Positions 1 through 9,321 of a stretch of DNA of 64,000 nt are shown here, one piece after another; positions within the stretch are counted from its first letter, which is position 1, and the number at the start of each line of letters is the position of its first letter. The notes below the pieces were generated by a model. The model saw only the letters and a program-made list of their open reading frames with translations, had not been told where the DNA came from and searched no databases. Made by a program: the position numbers and the translations under genes. Source of the stretch: Pseudomonadota bacterium (GTDB lineage: Bacteria > Pseudomonadota > Alphaproteobacteria > Caulobacterales > Aquidulcibacteraceae); NCBI GenBank assembly GCA_020161405.1, contig JAIUOD010000003.1, positions 405,392 through 469,391 of the forward strand, written 5' to 3'.

Positions 1-68
1 GTCATCGCCCCATCAAGCAATGAATAAGCAGATTTCACTTTTAAATGAACAAATTGCGGCGTCGCCAT
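1..68 (-). CDS. dnaE: DNA polymerase III alpha subunit, N-terminal fragment (partial)
   Basis: Only the first 22 codons lie in the window; the gene continues past base 1. The minus-strand reading from the ATG at 66-68 begins MATPQFVHLKVKSAYSLLDG, which matches the PHP-domain start of the replicative polymerase alpha subunit (FVHLR-x-HSAYSLLEGA in the family). A GGGG run lies 6 to 9 bases before the ATG. dnaE after lolC-lolD is a common alphaproteobacterial order, which supports the call. Nothing can be said about the rest of the protein. Confidence 0.8.
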   Translation of the reverse strand, partial: MATPQFVHLKVKSAYSLLDGAM

Positions 69-256
69 AATTACCCCATAGAGCGTTTCCCAAAAAATGT
101 TAAGCGGTTTTTGGATAGAAACGCGACAAAAGAAGGAATCTAGAGTTGAATTTCGATTCAGTCGAAATGGAACACTAGAATAAAAAGGTTGTGCCAAAAT
201 TCGAATAATATGTCAGTATGAATTAACAATCATACCCAACAAAAAACACCTTACCA
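69..256. other. Intergenic spacer between dnaE and a small membrane-peptide gene
   Basis: AT-rich spacer holding the dnaE leader. It has one clear inverted repeat, a 7-base arm at 150-156 pairing with 162-168 around a 5-base loop. No T-run follows on the minus strand, so I do not call it a terminator. No other coding signal was seen. Confidence 0.4.
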
Positions 257-355
257 CTAGCCGAATAAAGCACCAAAAGCCGACGCAACCATAGAAAAAC
301 CAACGATAGCGGCGAAACCAAGAATATCTTCCCAGCGCAATAATTGTAAATTCAT
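257..355 (-). CDS. Predicted 32-residue single-helix membrane peptide, function unknown
   Basis: A short minus-strand frame encodes 32 residues: a charged, amphipathic start (MNLQLLRWED) followed by a hydrophobic helix of about 20 residues (ILGFAAIVGF...ASAFGALFG) rich in Gly and Ala. The ATG at 353-355 is preceded by AGGGG with a 5-base gap, one of the better ribosome-binding sites in this region. It sits between lolD and dnaE, on the same strand as both. A longer frame at 213-416 overlaps it but has no such start signal. Small Gly/Ala helices of this kind can be membrane-complex subunits or toxins; nothing here decides which. I do not recognise the family. Confidence 0.5.
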   Translation of the reverse strand: MNLQLLRWEDILGFAAIVGFSMVASAFGALFG

Positions 356-434
356 AACAAACCCCTGAAATAAGTTCTTTGTTTGTTCTTATTTCATGTT
401 TTGTTCTCATTGGCAAGTGTTTTTTTGAAATTTT

Positions 435-1112
435 TTATATTTTATGCAAATACCCATTTTCAAGGCGCACAATTGCATCCATTTTATCTGCTAATTCAAG
501 ATTATGAGTGCCAACTAATGCGGCAACATTTTCCTCTTTTGCAAGTTTTGTAAAGATTTCGAACACTTGAATAGATGTTGTCGGATCAAGATTTCCCGTT
601 GGCTCATCTGCAAGCAATAAGATTGGCTCATTGGCGAGCGCGCGCCCTATCGCAACCCTTTGCTGTTCCCCTCCCGATAATTGCGCAGGTTTATGCTTCA
701 TGCGCTCTTTTAATCCAAGTAATTCAAGAAGATATTCAGCACGCTCAAGCGCATGAACAAAAGATTTGCCATTTATCAATTGTGGTAAAGCAATATTTTC
801 GCGTGCATCAAATTCAGGCAGTAAATTATGAAATTGATATACAAAGCCGATTTTCTCACGCCTAATTAAAGTGCGTGAATTATCGTCTTTGGTAACAATT
901 TGACCGTCAATTTTTATTTCACCATCTTGTGGCTCTTCTAATAGTCCAGCAGAATGCAAAAGTGATGATTTTCCAGAGCCTGATGGGCCGATAAGGCCGA
1001 TAATTTCACCACGTTTTATGTTTAAATCAACGCCTTTCAAAACCTCTAATTCGCCCGCAAGGGTTTTATAAGTTCTTTTTAGGCCTTTAATTGATAAAGC
1101 TAAATCACTCAT
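435..1112 (-). CDS. lolD: Lipoprotein-releasing ABC transporter ATPase LolD
   Basis: ATPase of the LolCDE machinery that extracts outer-membrane lipoproteins from the inner membrane and hands them to LolA. The 225-residue protein carries Walker A GPSGSGKS (42-49), the ABC signature LSGGEQ (145-150), Walker B ILLLADE (164-170) followed by PTGNLD, and the H-loop His203, so the site looks complete. The ATG at 1112 was chosen over an upstream TTG because it overlaps the lolC stop in an ATGAGTGA junction and gives the usual family start. It is translationally coupled to lolC, its permease. The MacB ATPase is the nearest alternative, but length and the neighbouring lolC favour LolD. Confidence 0.93.
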   Translation of the reverse strand: MSDLALSIKGLKRTYKTLAGELEVLKGVDLNIKRGEIIGLIGPSGSGKSSLLHSAGLLEEPQDGEIKIDGQIVTKDDNSRTLIRREKIGFVYQFHNLLPEFDARENIALPQLINGKSFVHALERAEYLLELLGLKERMKHKPAQLSGGEQQRVAIGRALANEPILLLADEPTGNLDPTTSIQVFEIFTKLAKEENVAALVGTHNLELADKMDAIVRLENGYLHKI

Positions 1113-2367
1113 AACGTAGTGCCTCAACTGGGTCGAGATTGGCGGCGCGCCAAGCCGGCGGAATTGTTACCAAGACACTCATGATGAGTGCAAAAACTGC
1201 GGTATAGATAACTTCTGACCATTCAACATGCGCGGGAATTTGCGATAGAAAATAAACTTCTGATGGAAAAACAGGACCGAAAACAGTCTCAACACCTTTT
1301 TGAATAAGGCCGATATTTACGCAAAATAATGTTCCGAATAAAACACCGCAAATCGTACCCAAGACACCAATACTTGCGCCAATCATAATGAAAATACGCA
1401 TTATTGATAAACGCGTTGCACCCATTGTTCTAAGAACGGCAATATCGCGCCCCTTATTTTTAACAAGCATAACAAGGCCAGAAATGATATTAAGCGCGGC
1501 AATCAAAACCAAAAGCATAAGGATAAGGCGCATTACAACACGCTCTGTACCCAATGCTGAAACAAGGCTTGCCGATTGATTACGCCAATCACTTAATAAT
1601 GAGCCATCAACATAATTTGCCAATTGCCCCATGATTTTACTACTTTCATCGGGATTTTTGACACGCAATTCAATCATGTCAATTCGCATGTCACGACTAA
1701 AAAATAATTGTGCTTGCTCTAATGGCATATAAATAAGGCTCTTGTCATATTCACTCATGCCAATATTGAAAACTGCGCCAATTTTATAGTCTTTTGAACG
1801 TGGCGTTGAACCAAAGGCGGTTTGCGCCCCATCTGGTGCAAGCAATGTTATATAATCACCCGCCATAACACCTAATTGACGCGCAAGACCAGTTCCGACA
1901 ATTATTTCATCGCCACCATATTCACCCTTGCCATATTCGTTCAAAGAACCATCAACAATATGTTCAGATATTGTCTTTAATTCCATTATATCATCGCGGC
2001 GCAAGCCCATAACCATCGCACCCGATGAACTATCTGCACCGCCTTGTGCAAGCACCTGTCCCTGAACCAGTGGATGAACCGACTTTACATCTGGAACAGC
2101 CTTGGCATTTACAATGAAACGGGTAACATCTTGCGGCGACAATTGACGAGCATCAACAAAAACATGCCCATTTACGCCCAAGACCCTATCAAGAAGTTCG
2201 GTACGAAAGCCATTCATAACGCTCATAACAATAATCAAAACCGCAACCGCAAGCATGATACCTGCAAAGGCAATTATTGAAATAAGACTTACCCCACCTT
2301 GTTCACGTTTGGAGCGCAGGTAACGAAATGCAATTTTTGCTTCCCAGTTATTGAAAATTTTTGCCAT
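1105..2367 (-). CDS. lolC: Lipoprotein-releasing ABC transporter permease LolC/LolE
   Basis: Inner-membrane permease of lipoprotein export, 420 residues, of family length. The N-terminus has a cytoplasmic stretch (FRYLRSKREQGG) then one membrane helix (about 25-48), a large periplasmic MacB-like domain (about 50-270), and three C-terminal helices. The C-terminal sequence WRAANLDPVEALRYE is the hallmark ending of LolC/LolE permeases. Alphaproteobacteria usually have one permease acting as a homodimer, so LolC versus LolE is a naming question. The stop overlaps the lolD start. Its usual upstream neighbour proS is here separated from it by an inserted, oppositely oriented TonB receptor gene. Confidence 0.93.
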   Translation of the reverse strand: MAKIFNNWEAKIAFRYLRSKREQGGVSLISIIAFAGIMLAVAVLIIVMSVMNGFRTELLDRVLGVNGHVFVDARQLSPQDVTRFIVNAKAVPDVKSVHPLVQGQVLAQGGADSSSGAMVMGLRRDDIMELKTISEHIVDGSLNEYGKGEYGGDEIIVGTGLARQLGVMAGDYITLLAPDGAQTAFGSTPRSKDYKIGAVFNIGMSEYDKSLIYMPLEQAQLFFSRDMRIDMIELRVKNPDESSKIMGQLANYVDGSLLSDWRNQSASLVSALGTERVVMRLILMLLVLIAALNIISGLVMLVKNKGRDIAVLRTMGATRLSIMRIFIMIGASIGVLGTICGVLFGTLFCVNIGLIQKGVETVFGPVFPSEVYFLSQIPAHVEWSEVIYTAVFALIMSVLVTIPPAWRAANLDPVEALRYE

Positions 2368-2611
2368 AAATCGCCTTAAAATGGGCAGATATTAAAATTC
2401 ATGCTCATTGTCAACCATCACAAATTCACAACAATATAATATTATTATTGCAATAATTAATCTTAATAATGAAACTAATAACACTTAAATATATAAATTT
2501 TTTAAATTTAAGTTGATTTTAACTTAAACTAATTTTAATAATTTTAATAATTAAAAAAAACAATTATTATTATAATTACTTAATCTTATACACAATTGAA
2601 AATAAACCACA
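2368..2611. promoter_or_regulatory. Divergent, extremely AT-rich spacer between lolC and the TonB receptor
   Basis: This 244-base spacer must hold the start signals of both lolC (minus) and the receptor (plus). It consists almost wholly of A and T, with runs of TAATAA and TTAAT. An inverted repeat with 8-base arms (2483-2490 and 2506-2513) flanks a 15-base AT loop and could be an operator. No confident -35/-10 pair can be picked in such biased sequence. The composition matches the receptor gene rather than lolC, so the spacer probably arrived with the receptor. Confidence 0.4.
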
Positions 2612-4681
2612 ATGCAACGAACGAGTGTTAAATTAATATTGTTAGCAGCTTTAATAATATTGTTAAATTCTGAGTATGCAAATGCGCAAGATAAAAACAA
2701 TCAAAGTGAAACTGTAACATACGAAAATGAAAAAATAATTGTTACTGGCAAACGTCATGATGTAATTCGAAATATTGATAGCAATATATATAAAATAAAG
2801 CAAAAACCTGGCAATATAACTGCCAATGTTAAAGATGTTTTATCAATATTACCGGGAATATATATTGATACATATGGCAATATAAAGGTTCAGGATGAAT
2901 ATGCACAAATATATGTTGGTGATAACATTGTTCCAAACGATTCCGCGAAAAACATCGCGGCAAGTTCGATAGAATCTATTGAAGTTATTTCAAACCCATC
3001 TGGTAGCAATTCTTATGCAAAAATCAAAATTAAATTAAAAAAATCAAATAAAGACAAAAAAAATACCAATAGTAATATTAATATTTATAGTGAAACAATA
3101 GGTGCATTTGGCGCGGATTATGCACTCAACTATTTCAAAGACAAACTTACAATTAACGCGCAACTAAATGCATCACATTTCTTTTATTTTGATGATGATA
3201 ATTTCTTATACAATAATAAGATATTTAAGAACAATCAATTAACAAATGATAATGAATTAAAGACTATACGCAATTCTGAGAAGACATATTTCACGTCTTT
3301 TAATAATATAATTTATCAATATAAAGAAAAACAATCACTAAATTTTATAATTGCATTAGAGGGTTATTATCAAAACGGTAAAATTGATGGCGAATCAATT
3401 TGGAAAAACTACTCAAATACAAATATAATTGATTCCTATAATTATAGTAAAAATTATAAAAAAAATAATTTTACGTATTCTTATGGCATAATGCATAAAT
3501 CAGGTGATGAAAATTCAAAGGGATTGAATACTGACCTTATTTATATTCAAAATTACTTAGAAAATAATAAAACTAACACTCTAAAAATTGATAGATTAAA
3601 CAATAATATTTTTGATAATCTGCAGGATAATCAACATATAAAAGAAAATACCTATAGCATAGGTCATTATTTTGAAAAAACTAAAGGTGATAAAAATATT
3701 GATATTAAATTTGTAATTCAAAATAAGCAAAACAATATTAAAAATTTAAGTTATGACAATAGCGCTATATATAATGATAATTTCTACACGGATAGTATCG
3801 CCTATGACTTAGATATTAATCAAAAATTCAAATTTAAAAAAATAGATTTCAAAATTGGCGCAGATTTCACAAAATATAATTATAAATTTAGAAATAGCAT
3901 CAACGCACCTTGGTCAAAAGGTGAAATAAATGGGATATATCCTATTATTTCAATTAAGCATAATTTGACAAAATATATTACAATAAAGTCAAGCGCTTCG
4001 CATAAAGCCACTGAATTTGACCTTAAACAATTGGACCCAAACATCATAAGAACTGGTCTTGACAGCGTCACTTACGGAAACCCAAATCTTAAGCCTGGTG
4101 ATTACAATCATTACAATTTAGAGTTTGATTATGACAAGGGAAAAACCAATACAAGTCTTACTTTTTGGCTTAAAGAACGTAAAAAAGACGTTAGTTATGT
4201 AACTGTATTTAATAATAATATTTATGAAACCACTTATTTAAATATTGGCAAACAGAATAAATATGCAATTGAATATTCATATCGCAAGGAATTAAAAAAT
4301 CTAACATATGGTTTTGATTTTTCAAAATATTTCACAAAAATTGAAACGCCCCTAACCGATAAATATACAATCCTAGATTATCAAACCCATGATGCAAAAA
4401 TTATCATTGAATATAAAAACAAGCGCAATGACACTTTATTAGTCAATTTTGGTTTTCATGGTCCAAGATATGGGCTTAATAATAAAACAAGTGGCTATAA
4501 CAATGTTAATATGAAATTGACACATGAATTTAAAAATAACTTAGTTTTATCATCTGAGGTAGATTTAAAATTATCACATGATATTAGCACTACATATTTT
4601 AAAACTGAGAGTTACCATCAGTCTAGTTTTTCACAAAATGCCTATAATAATTTGAAACTAACGCTTGCAAAGAAATTCTAG
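2612..4681 (+). CDS. TonB-dependent outer-membrane receptor, horizontally acquired candidate
   Basis: A 689-residue outer-membrane receptor. Residues 1-25 form a signal peptide ending ANA-Q. Residues about 35-150 form a plug domain (NVKDVLSILPGIYIDTYG, then IYVGD and SSIESIEVISNPSG). The rest is a Tyr/Asn/Lys-rich barrel with alternating strands, closing with the terminal-Phe signature LTLAKKF. The plug and barrel style resembles the Bacteroidetes-type beta-barrel receptors more than typical alphaproteobacterial siderophore receptors. Codon use is far more AT-rich than neighbouring genes (AAT, AAA and ATA dominate). It is on the plus strand inside a minus-strand block and ends 4 bases before the proS stop. 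The substrate cannot be told. Confidence 0.8.
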   Translation: MQRTSVKLILLAALIILLNSEYANAQDKNNQSETVTYENEKIIVTGKRHDVIRNIDSNIYKIKQKPGNITANVKDVLSILPGIYIDTYGNIKVQDEYAQIYVGDNIVPNDSAKNIAASSIESIEVISNPSGSNSYAKIKIKLKKSNKDKKNTNSNINIYSETIGAFGADYALNYFKDKLTINAQLNASHFFYFDDDNFLYNNKIFKNNQLTNDNELKTIRNSEKTYFTSFNNIIYQYKEKQSLNFIIALEGYYQNGKIDGESIWKNYSNTNIIDSYNYSKNYKKNNFTYSYGIMHKSGDENSKGLNTDLIYIQNYLENNKTNTLKIDRLNNNIFDNLQDNQHIKENTYSIGHYFEKTKGDKNIDIKFVIQNKQNNIKNLSYDNSAIYNDNFYTDSIAYDLDINQKFKFKKIDFKIGADFTKYNYKFRNSINAPWSKGEINGIYPIISIKHNLTKYITIKSSASHKATEFDLKQLDPNIIRTGLDSVTYGNPNLKPGDYNHYNLEFDYDKGKTNTSLTFWLKERKKDVSYVTVFNNNIYETTYLNIGKQNKYAIEYSYRKELKNLTYGFDFSKYFTKIETPLTDKYTILDYQTHDAKIIIEYKNKRNDTLLVNFGFHGPRYGLNNKTSGYNNVNMKLTHEFKNNLVLSSEVDLKLSHDISTTYFKTESYHQSSFSQNAYNNLKLTLAKKF

Positions 4682-4685
4682 AAAA

Positions 4686-6020
4686 TTATTCGATACTTTT
4701 TAGAAAATCTTCAATTTTCATTTCGGTTTTCTCTTGGGTTTTGCGGTTTTTAACCTCGACTATGCCATTTGCAACGCCGCGTGGGCCGATTACAACTTGT
4801 TTTGGAACGCCGATAACGTCCATTGTTGCAAATTTTGCCCCTGCCCGTTCATCGCGATCATCATAAAGTGGATCAAGGCCTTTTGCAGTCGCTAAATCAT
4901 AGATTTTTTTGCATAATTCATCGCAAGCTGTGTCGCCAGATTTTAGATTAACGATACCAAGATTGAATGGTGCAATTTCGGTTGGCCAAATAATACCATG
5001 TTCGTCATGGCTTGCCTCTATGACTGCGCCAACAAGGCGTGAAACACCAATACCGTAAGAGCCCATTTGTAAAACATGCTCTTTACCATCTTTGCCCATA
5101 ACTTTGGCATTCATTGGTTTTGAATATTTATCTCCAAAGAAGAAAATATGCCCAACCTCAATACCACGACCTTCACGGCGGCGATCTTCTGGAACATTGG
5201 CAAGGAATTGTTCTTCTTCATGCATTTCATCGGTCGCGGCATAAGCGGCCAAAACCTCATCAACCATTGCTTTGCGCGCAGATTTTGATGCATCATCATT
5301 TTCAAATGAAATGTCGGTTGTTGTCCAATCCTTGTCTTCATAGACGCTATCATAGAAAACCGCACTCTCGCCATTTTTTGCAAGAATGATGAATTCATGA
5401 CTTAAATCACCACCAATCGGGCCTGTTGCCGCGCGCATTGGAACGCCGCGCAAACCAAGGCGTTGGAATGTTCGCAAATAAGCCAAAAACATCTTGCGAT
5501 ATGCATCAACCGCACTATCGGCATCAATATCAAAAGAATAGGCATCTTTCATAAGGAATTCGCGACCACGCATAACGCCAAATCTTGGGCGCACTTCATC
5601 GCGGAATTTCCATTGAATGTTATAAAGATTTAAAGGTAAATCCTTATAAGAACGAATATAGGTTCGCACCACATCGGTCACAACTTCTTCGGCAGTTGGG
5701 CCAAAAAGCATGTCGCGTTCGTGACGATCTTTGATACGAAGCATTTCAGCGCCATAATCATCGTAGCGACCTGATTCACGCCATAAATCCGCCGATTGCA
5801 TGGTTGGCATTAAAAGTTCTAAAGCACCTGATCTATCCTGTTCTTCACGAACAATTTTTTCGATATTCCGAAGAACTTTTAGACCAAAGGGAAGCCAAAC
5901 ATAAACACCTGCTTGCTGCTGTTTAATAAGGCCAGCACGTAACATTAATTGGTGCGAAACAATTTGCGCTTCACTTGGGGTTTCTTTTGCAACTGGCAGG
6001 AAATAGCGCGAAAGGCGCAT
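4686..6020 (-). CDS. proS: Prolyl-tRNA synthetase, short alphaproteobacterial form
   Basis: Charges tRNA-Pro with proline. At 444 residues this is the short class-II form without the inserted editing domain found in the E. coli enzyme, which is normal for Alphaproteobacteria. Class-II motifs are visible: motif 2 around [17 protein letters not shown], and the motif-3 region with [14 protein letters not shown]. The C-terminal anticodon-binding domain follows from about residue 345 ([10 protein letters not shown]). The ATG follows AGGAG with good spacing. It is the last gene of the mce-DUF1467-proS run and converges on the TonB receptor gene. Editing of misacylated Ala-tRNA would need a separate protein, not seen here. 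Confidence 0.95.
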   Translation of the reverse strand: MRLSRYFLPVAKETPSEAQIVSHQLMLRAGLIKQQQAGVYVWLPFGLKVLRNIEKIVREEQDRSGALELLMPTMQSADLWRESGRYDDYGAEMLRIKDRHERDMLFGPTAEEVVTDVVRTYIRSYKDLPLNLYNIQWKFRDEVRPRFGVMRGREFLMKDAYSFDIDADSAVDAYRKMFLAYLRTFQRLGLRGVPMRAATGPIGGDLSHEFIILAKNGESAVFYDSVYEDKDWTTTDISFENDDASKSARKAMVDEVLAAYAATDEMHEEEQFLANVPEDRRREGRGIEVGHIFFFGDKYSKPMNAKVMGKDGKEHVLQMGSYGIGVSRLVGAVIEASHDEHGIIWPTEIAPFNLGIVNLKSGDTACDELCKKIYDLATAKGLDPLYDDRDERAGAKFATMDVIGVPKQVVIGPRGVANGIVEVKNRKTQEKTEMKIEDFLKSIE

Positions 6021-6029
6021 AATAGGCTC

Positions 6030-6266
6030 CTATAATTTTATAATTTTAAACAAAACAAGCGCTAGTAGCACAGACCATATTACAAATGCTACAATTGATG
6101 CCATAATCATTTTTTTCTTGAAATTAATATTGGTAGGGGCGCTTTTAACACTGCCCTTAACTACATTTCCATCCTCTTGTTGTGTTGTCACACCAATTGG
6201 CAAAACCAGAAAAAGGCTTATCCACCAAATAATTAAATAGCTTGCAATTGAGGTAAATATATCCAT
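6030..6266 (-). CDS. DUF1467 family two-helix membrane protein
   Basis: A 78-residue inner-membrane protein with two hydrophobic helices (about 5-25 and 53-76) joined by a polar loop. The motif WWISLFLVLPIGV in helix 1 and the position between mce and proS fit the alphaproteobacterial DUF1467 family. The function of that family is unknown to me. It lies 9 bases after mce and 9 bases before proS, so it is almost certainly co-transcribed with them. Confidence 0.8.
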   Translation of the reverse strand: MDIFTSIASYLIIWWISLFLVLPIGVTTQQEDGNVVKGSVKSAPTNINFKKKMIMASIVAFVIWSVLLALVLFKIIKL

Positions 6267-6275
6267 GCTTTTTCT

Positions 6276-6701
6276 TTAATGCGCTTCTTTTGGGGTTTCC
6301 ATCAATTCAATCAGTACACCATCTGAATTTTTTGGGTGAACGAAAATAATCATTGTTCCATGTGCACCAATTCTTGGCTCACCAAGGACTGTTGCACCTT
6401 TTGCAACCAATGTATCACGCGCTTCATAGATATTTTCAACCTCAAAACAAACATGATGCTGACCACCTGCAGGATTTTTTTCCAAAAATTTTAATATGGG
6501 TGATTTTTCGCCCAATGGTTCAATAAGTTCAATTTGTGCATTTGGCAAATTAACAAATGAAAACTTTACCCCTTGCGCTTCCATTCCTCTTATTGGCGTT
6601 ATGTCTTTTTCTTCAACGCCATAAAAGTTTTTATAAGTTTCCCATGCTTTTTCAATTGATGGAACAGCAATACCAATATGATTTAATTTTCCGATTTTCA
6701 T
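6276..6701 (-). CDS. mce: Methylmalonyl-CoA epimerase
   Basis: Interconverts (S)- and (R)-methylmalonyl-CoA in propionate breakdown. The 141-residue protein is a glyoxalase/VOC-fold enzyme: HIGIAV near the start supplies a metal-binding His, GGQHHVCFEV a second, and GVLIELMETP near the C-terminus a Glu ligand. The ATG at 6701 is chosen over an in-frame TTG 12 bases upstream because GGGGAAAATC precedes it. With pccA and pccB elsewhere in the window it outlines the propionyl-CoA route to succinyl-CoA; the mutase itself is not in the window. Confidence 0.9.
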   Translation of the reverse strand: MKIGKLNHIGIAVPSIEKAWETYKNFYGVEEKDITPIRGMEAQGVKFSFVNLPNAQIELIEPLGEKSPILKFLEKNPAGGQHHVCFEVENIYEARDTLVAKGATVLGEPRIGAHGTMIIFVHPKNSDGVLIELMETPKEAH

Positions 6702-6729
6702 GATTTTCCCCAAATCTTGCGGTCTTAGA

Positions 6730-8406
6730 TTAAATTGTCATAATAATTACTTCAATCATCGGCCTTTTCTTTAGTTCAATGAATGATGCTTTTTTGACGG
6801 CCTTCATTACCATGTCTTCGGCAAATTCTTCATCTAGCCTTTCGGCTGGCTTCAGCTTTTTTATGGCATTTTCAGCAATATCGGCAAGCCTATCAAGGGC
6901 TTTATCAAAAATATCATCATTTTTATGGGCAAGACCACGCGTACGTAAATCAGGGCCTGCAATAATTTCACCTTTATGATTTAGTGTTATGGCGATTATT
7001 ATATAGCCATTTTCGCCAATTTTTTGACGCTCTTTCATGGTCTCGCTGCCATCAGCAAGCATTGAGAACCCATCAACATAAAGGCGACCCGCAACAACCT
7101 CATCAATTACTCTTGGCCCATTTGGTGCAATTTCGACCATATCACCATTTTTTGGCGCAATCGAAGCAGGGATTTGCAATGATTTAGCATAGCGTGAATG
7201 TTCGATAATATGCCTGCGTTCGCCATGCGTTGGAATTGCCATTTGTGGCCTTACCCACGAATACATTTGCGCAAGTTCGCCGCGGCATGGATGACCGGAA
7301 ACGTGAATTGGCGCATCATGCGCGGTTATAACTTCAACATTTTGCAAGATTAATTTATTGATTAAATCATAAATATCGCGCTCATTACCCGGTATTTCGC
7401 GTGATGAAAATAGAACGCTATCCCCCTCACCCAAACTTAAATGTGGATGGTCGCCATCGGCAATACGCCTTAAAGCAGCCCGCGCCTCACCTTGCGAACC
7501 CGTACATAAGAATAAGATTTCATTATCTTTATAAGCTTTTGCTTTATCAGGCTCTACAAATGGGATTGGTGGAATAATTCCAACATTTCGCGCCGCAGTT
7601 GCAATGCGAACCATCGAACGCCCCATAAGGCAAACTGCACGACCTGCTTCATGGGCAGCATTAATAGCCGATGTTACACGCGCCACATTTGACGCAAAAC
7701 ATGCGATTGCAACTTTACCTTTTTTTGTTTTTACAATTTTTTCAAGTTCATCACGAACCCCAATTTCTGAACCGCTTTCACCTTCTTGGAAGACATTGGT
7801 TGAATCGCAAATCATTGCCAAAACGCCATCATCACCCATTTGTTTAATGGCTTTTATATCTGTGGTTTCACCAATCAATGGATTTGGATCAATTTTCCAA
7901 TCACCAGTATGGAAAATACTGCCAAGTGGTGTTGTGATTTTAAGACCATTTGGTTCTGCGATTGAGTGTGTAATGGTTATATATTCAATTTCAAATGGCG
8001 CTAAATCAATTTTGCCTTTTAATGGAACAACATTTAATGGCGCGATATCAAATAAACCATGTTCACGTAGCTTATCTTTTATAAGCTCTGCAGTGAATGG
8101 TGTTGCATACATTGGCGCGCCAATTTGCGGCCATAGATAACCAAGCGCACCAATATGATCTTCATGCGCATGCGTAAGAATTATACCAAGAATATCATCT
8201 TTAATTTCTTTTATGAATTCAGGGTCAGGAAGAATTATTTCGACACCTGGAATATGTTCTTCGCTTGCGAAAGTTACGCCGCAATCAACAATTATCCATT
8301 TTTTGTTATTTTCGCTTCCAAAACCATAAAGATTCAAATTCATACCAATTTCATTTGATCCACCCAATGGCAGATAAACAAATTGGTTTTCACTAACTTG
8401 ACCCAA
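6730..8406 (-). CDS. rnj: Ribonuclease J
   Basis: Metallo-beta-lactamase-fold endo/5'-exoribonuclease used in RNA maturation and decay. The 558-residue protein has the family start (VYLPLGGSNEIGMN), the zinc motif HAHEDHIGA, the beta-CASP region (CDSTNVFQEGESGSE, then GSQGEARAALRRIA) and HVSGHPCRGELAQM. The C-terminal domain ends KKRPMIEVIIMTI. No ATG or GTG lies near the conserved start, so translation probably begins at the TTG at 8404-8406, preceded by GTAGG with a 6-base gap. It lies 28 bases upstream of mce in the same unit. The frequent alphaproteobacterial upstream neighbour coaX is replaced by a lipoprotein gene. Confidence 0.93.
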   Translation of the reverse strand: MGQVSENQFVYLPLGGSNEIGMNLNLYGFGSENNKKWIIVDCGVTFASEEHIPGVEIILPDPEFIKEIKDDILGIILTHAHEDHIGALGYLWPQIGAPMYATPFTAELIKDKLREHGLFDIAPLNVVPLKGKIDLAPFEIEYITITHSIAEPNGLKITTPLGSIFHTGDWKIDPNPLIGETTDIKAIKQMGDDGVLAMICDSTNVFQEGESGSEIGVRDELEKIVKTKKGKVAIACFASNVARVTSAINAAHEAGRAVCLMGRSMVRIATAARNVGIIPPIPFVEPDKAKAYKDNEILFLCTGSQGEARAALRRIADGDHPHLSLGEGDSVLFSSREIPGNERDIYDLINKLILQNVEVITAHDAPIHVSGHPCRGELAQMYSWVRPQMAIPTHGERRHIIEHSRYAKSLQIPASIAPKNGDMVEIAPNGPRVIDEVVAGRLYVDGFSMLADGSETMKERQKIGENGYIIIAITLNHKGEIIAGPDLRTRGLAHKNDDIFDKALDRLADIAENAIKKLKPAERLDEEFAEDMVMKAVKKASFIELKKRPMIEVIIMTI

Positions 8407-8495
8407 TTTATACCTACTTTTCTAAATTTATAATATAGAGATGCGCAATAAACGCATTTAGAACAAATGCAACCTGCATTATTTGTTTATGAAAA

Positions 8496-9233
8496 TTATT
8501 GCGTTCTTAGTTGAGTTGTTGGAATTGTGCAATTGTCAGGTGTTTTAAGCAATAGCGACAAACCATCAATAGCAGTTTTTGCCGCAGATTTAAACTCATA
8601 GCCTTTTGATGGCATAATTTCACGTCTAACAATAATCTTCTTATTCGCATCAAGAAGCGCAATTTGGAAGCGCCCACCATTTACGCCGCCCAATGCCTCA
8701 CCAATATTTGATGGTAAAATTATTCCACGGCTTTCGGTTGAAAAAATATCGCGTACTTTTCCATCTAATGCTTTGGAAGAAGGTACAATTGATTTTTCGC
8801 CATCATATATTGTAATCTCCCAAAACGCGGCATTAATGCTTTGTTCGGTGTTTAGATTGATAGTGTAAGCATCCAGACTTTCAAAACTTGATTCAATCGC
8901 ACTCTTAGTTTCATCAACGCGCCATGATATTTGAACGGCAATATTTGGCGCAGTTCCAAGATTGGTTTTATCATTAACAACTTGAAGGTCGTCTTGGAAA
9001 TCAGGGGTTTTCCATTGAACCACGCGCATTTTGGGCCCTTTACCTACATATTGGCGCGCCCTTACGCCCGCGCGCCCAAATGTACCGCCTGCTACGCTAA
9101 CGCATACTTTCTTATTACTTAATTTTGTTTCATTGCTTTTCTCAGCACGACTTTTATCGCAGCCATTTAAAAGGGTTGCGGTAAAAATCATCAAACCGAT
9201 TGTATAAATTATATTTTGCTTATTCTTTTTCAT
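8496..9233 (-). CDS. Putative lipoprotein of unknown function
   Basis: A 245-residue protein with a lysine-rich N-terminus, a hydrophobic segment and a lipobox LLNGC with the acceptor Cys at residue 25. Asp follows the Cys, a residue that in E. coli favours retention in the inner membrane. The mature part holds a Gly/Arg-rich stretch (GGTFGRAGVRARQYVGKG) and a beta-rich body with no motif I recognise. A second Cys occurs near the C-terminus (DNCTIP). Two in-frame ATGs, at 9242 and 9233, are possible; the second gives the more usual MKKN start. It occupies the place between birA and rnj where many relatives carry coaX. Confidence 0.6.
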   Translation of the reverse strand: MKKNKQNIIYTIGLMIFTATLLNGCDKSRAEKSNETKLSNKKVCVSVAGGTFGRAGVRARQYVGKGPKMRVVQWKTPDFQDDLQVVNDKTNLGTAPNIAVQISWRVDETKSAIESSFESLDAYTINLNTEQSINAAFWEITIYDGEKSIVPSSKALDGKVRDIFSTESRGIILPSNIGEALGGVNGGRFQIALLDANKKIIVRREIMPSKGYEFKSAAKTAIDGLSLLLKTPDNCTIPTTQLRTQ

Positions 9234-9321
9234 GATTATCATTTATCGTTGCAATATCACTGTTTAACGAAAAATGATTTGAAATATCAGAGATATCCAA
9301 TTGGTAACAACTAATAAAAAA

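Noticed and set aside
213..416. A 67-residue minus-strand frame before lolD
   Set aside because: It overlaps the better-supported 32-residue membrane peptide in another frame and has no good start site or protein-like composition.
7604..8140. A 178-residue plus-strand frame inside rnj
   Set aside because: It is antisense to well-conserved ribonuclease J coding sequence and has no ribosome-binding site or recognisable motif.
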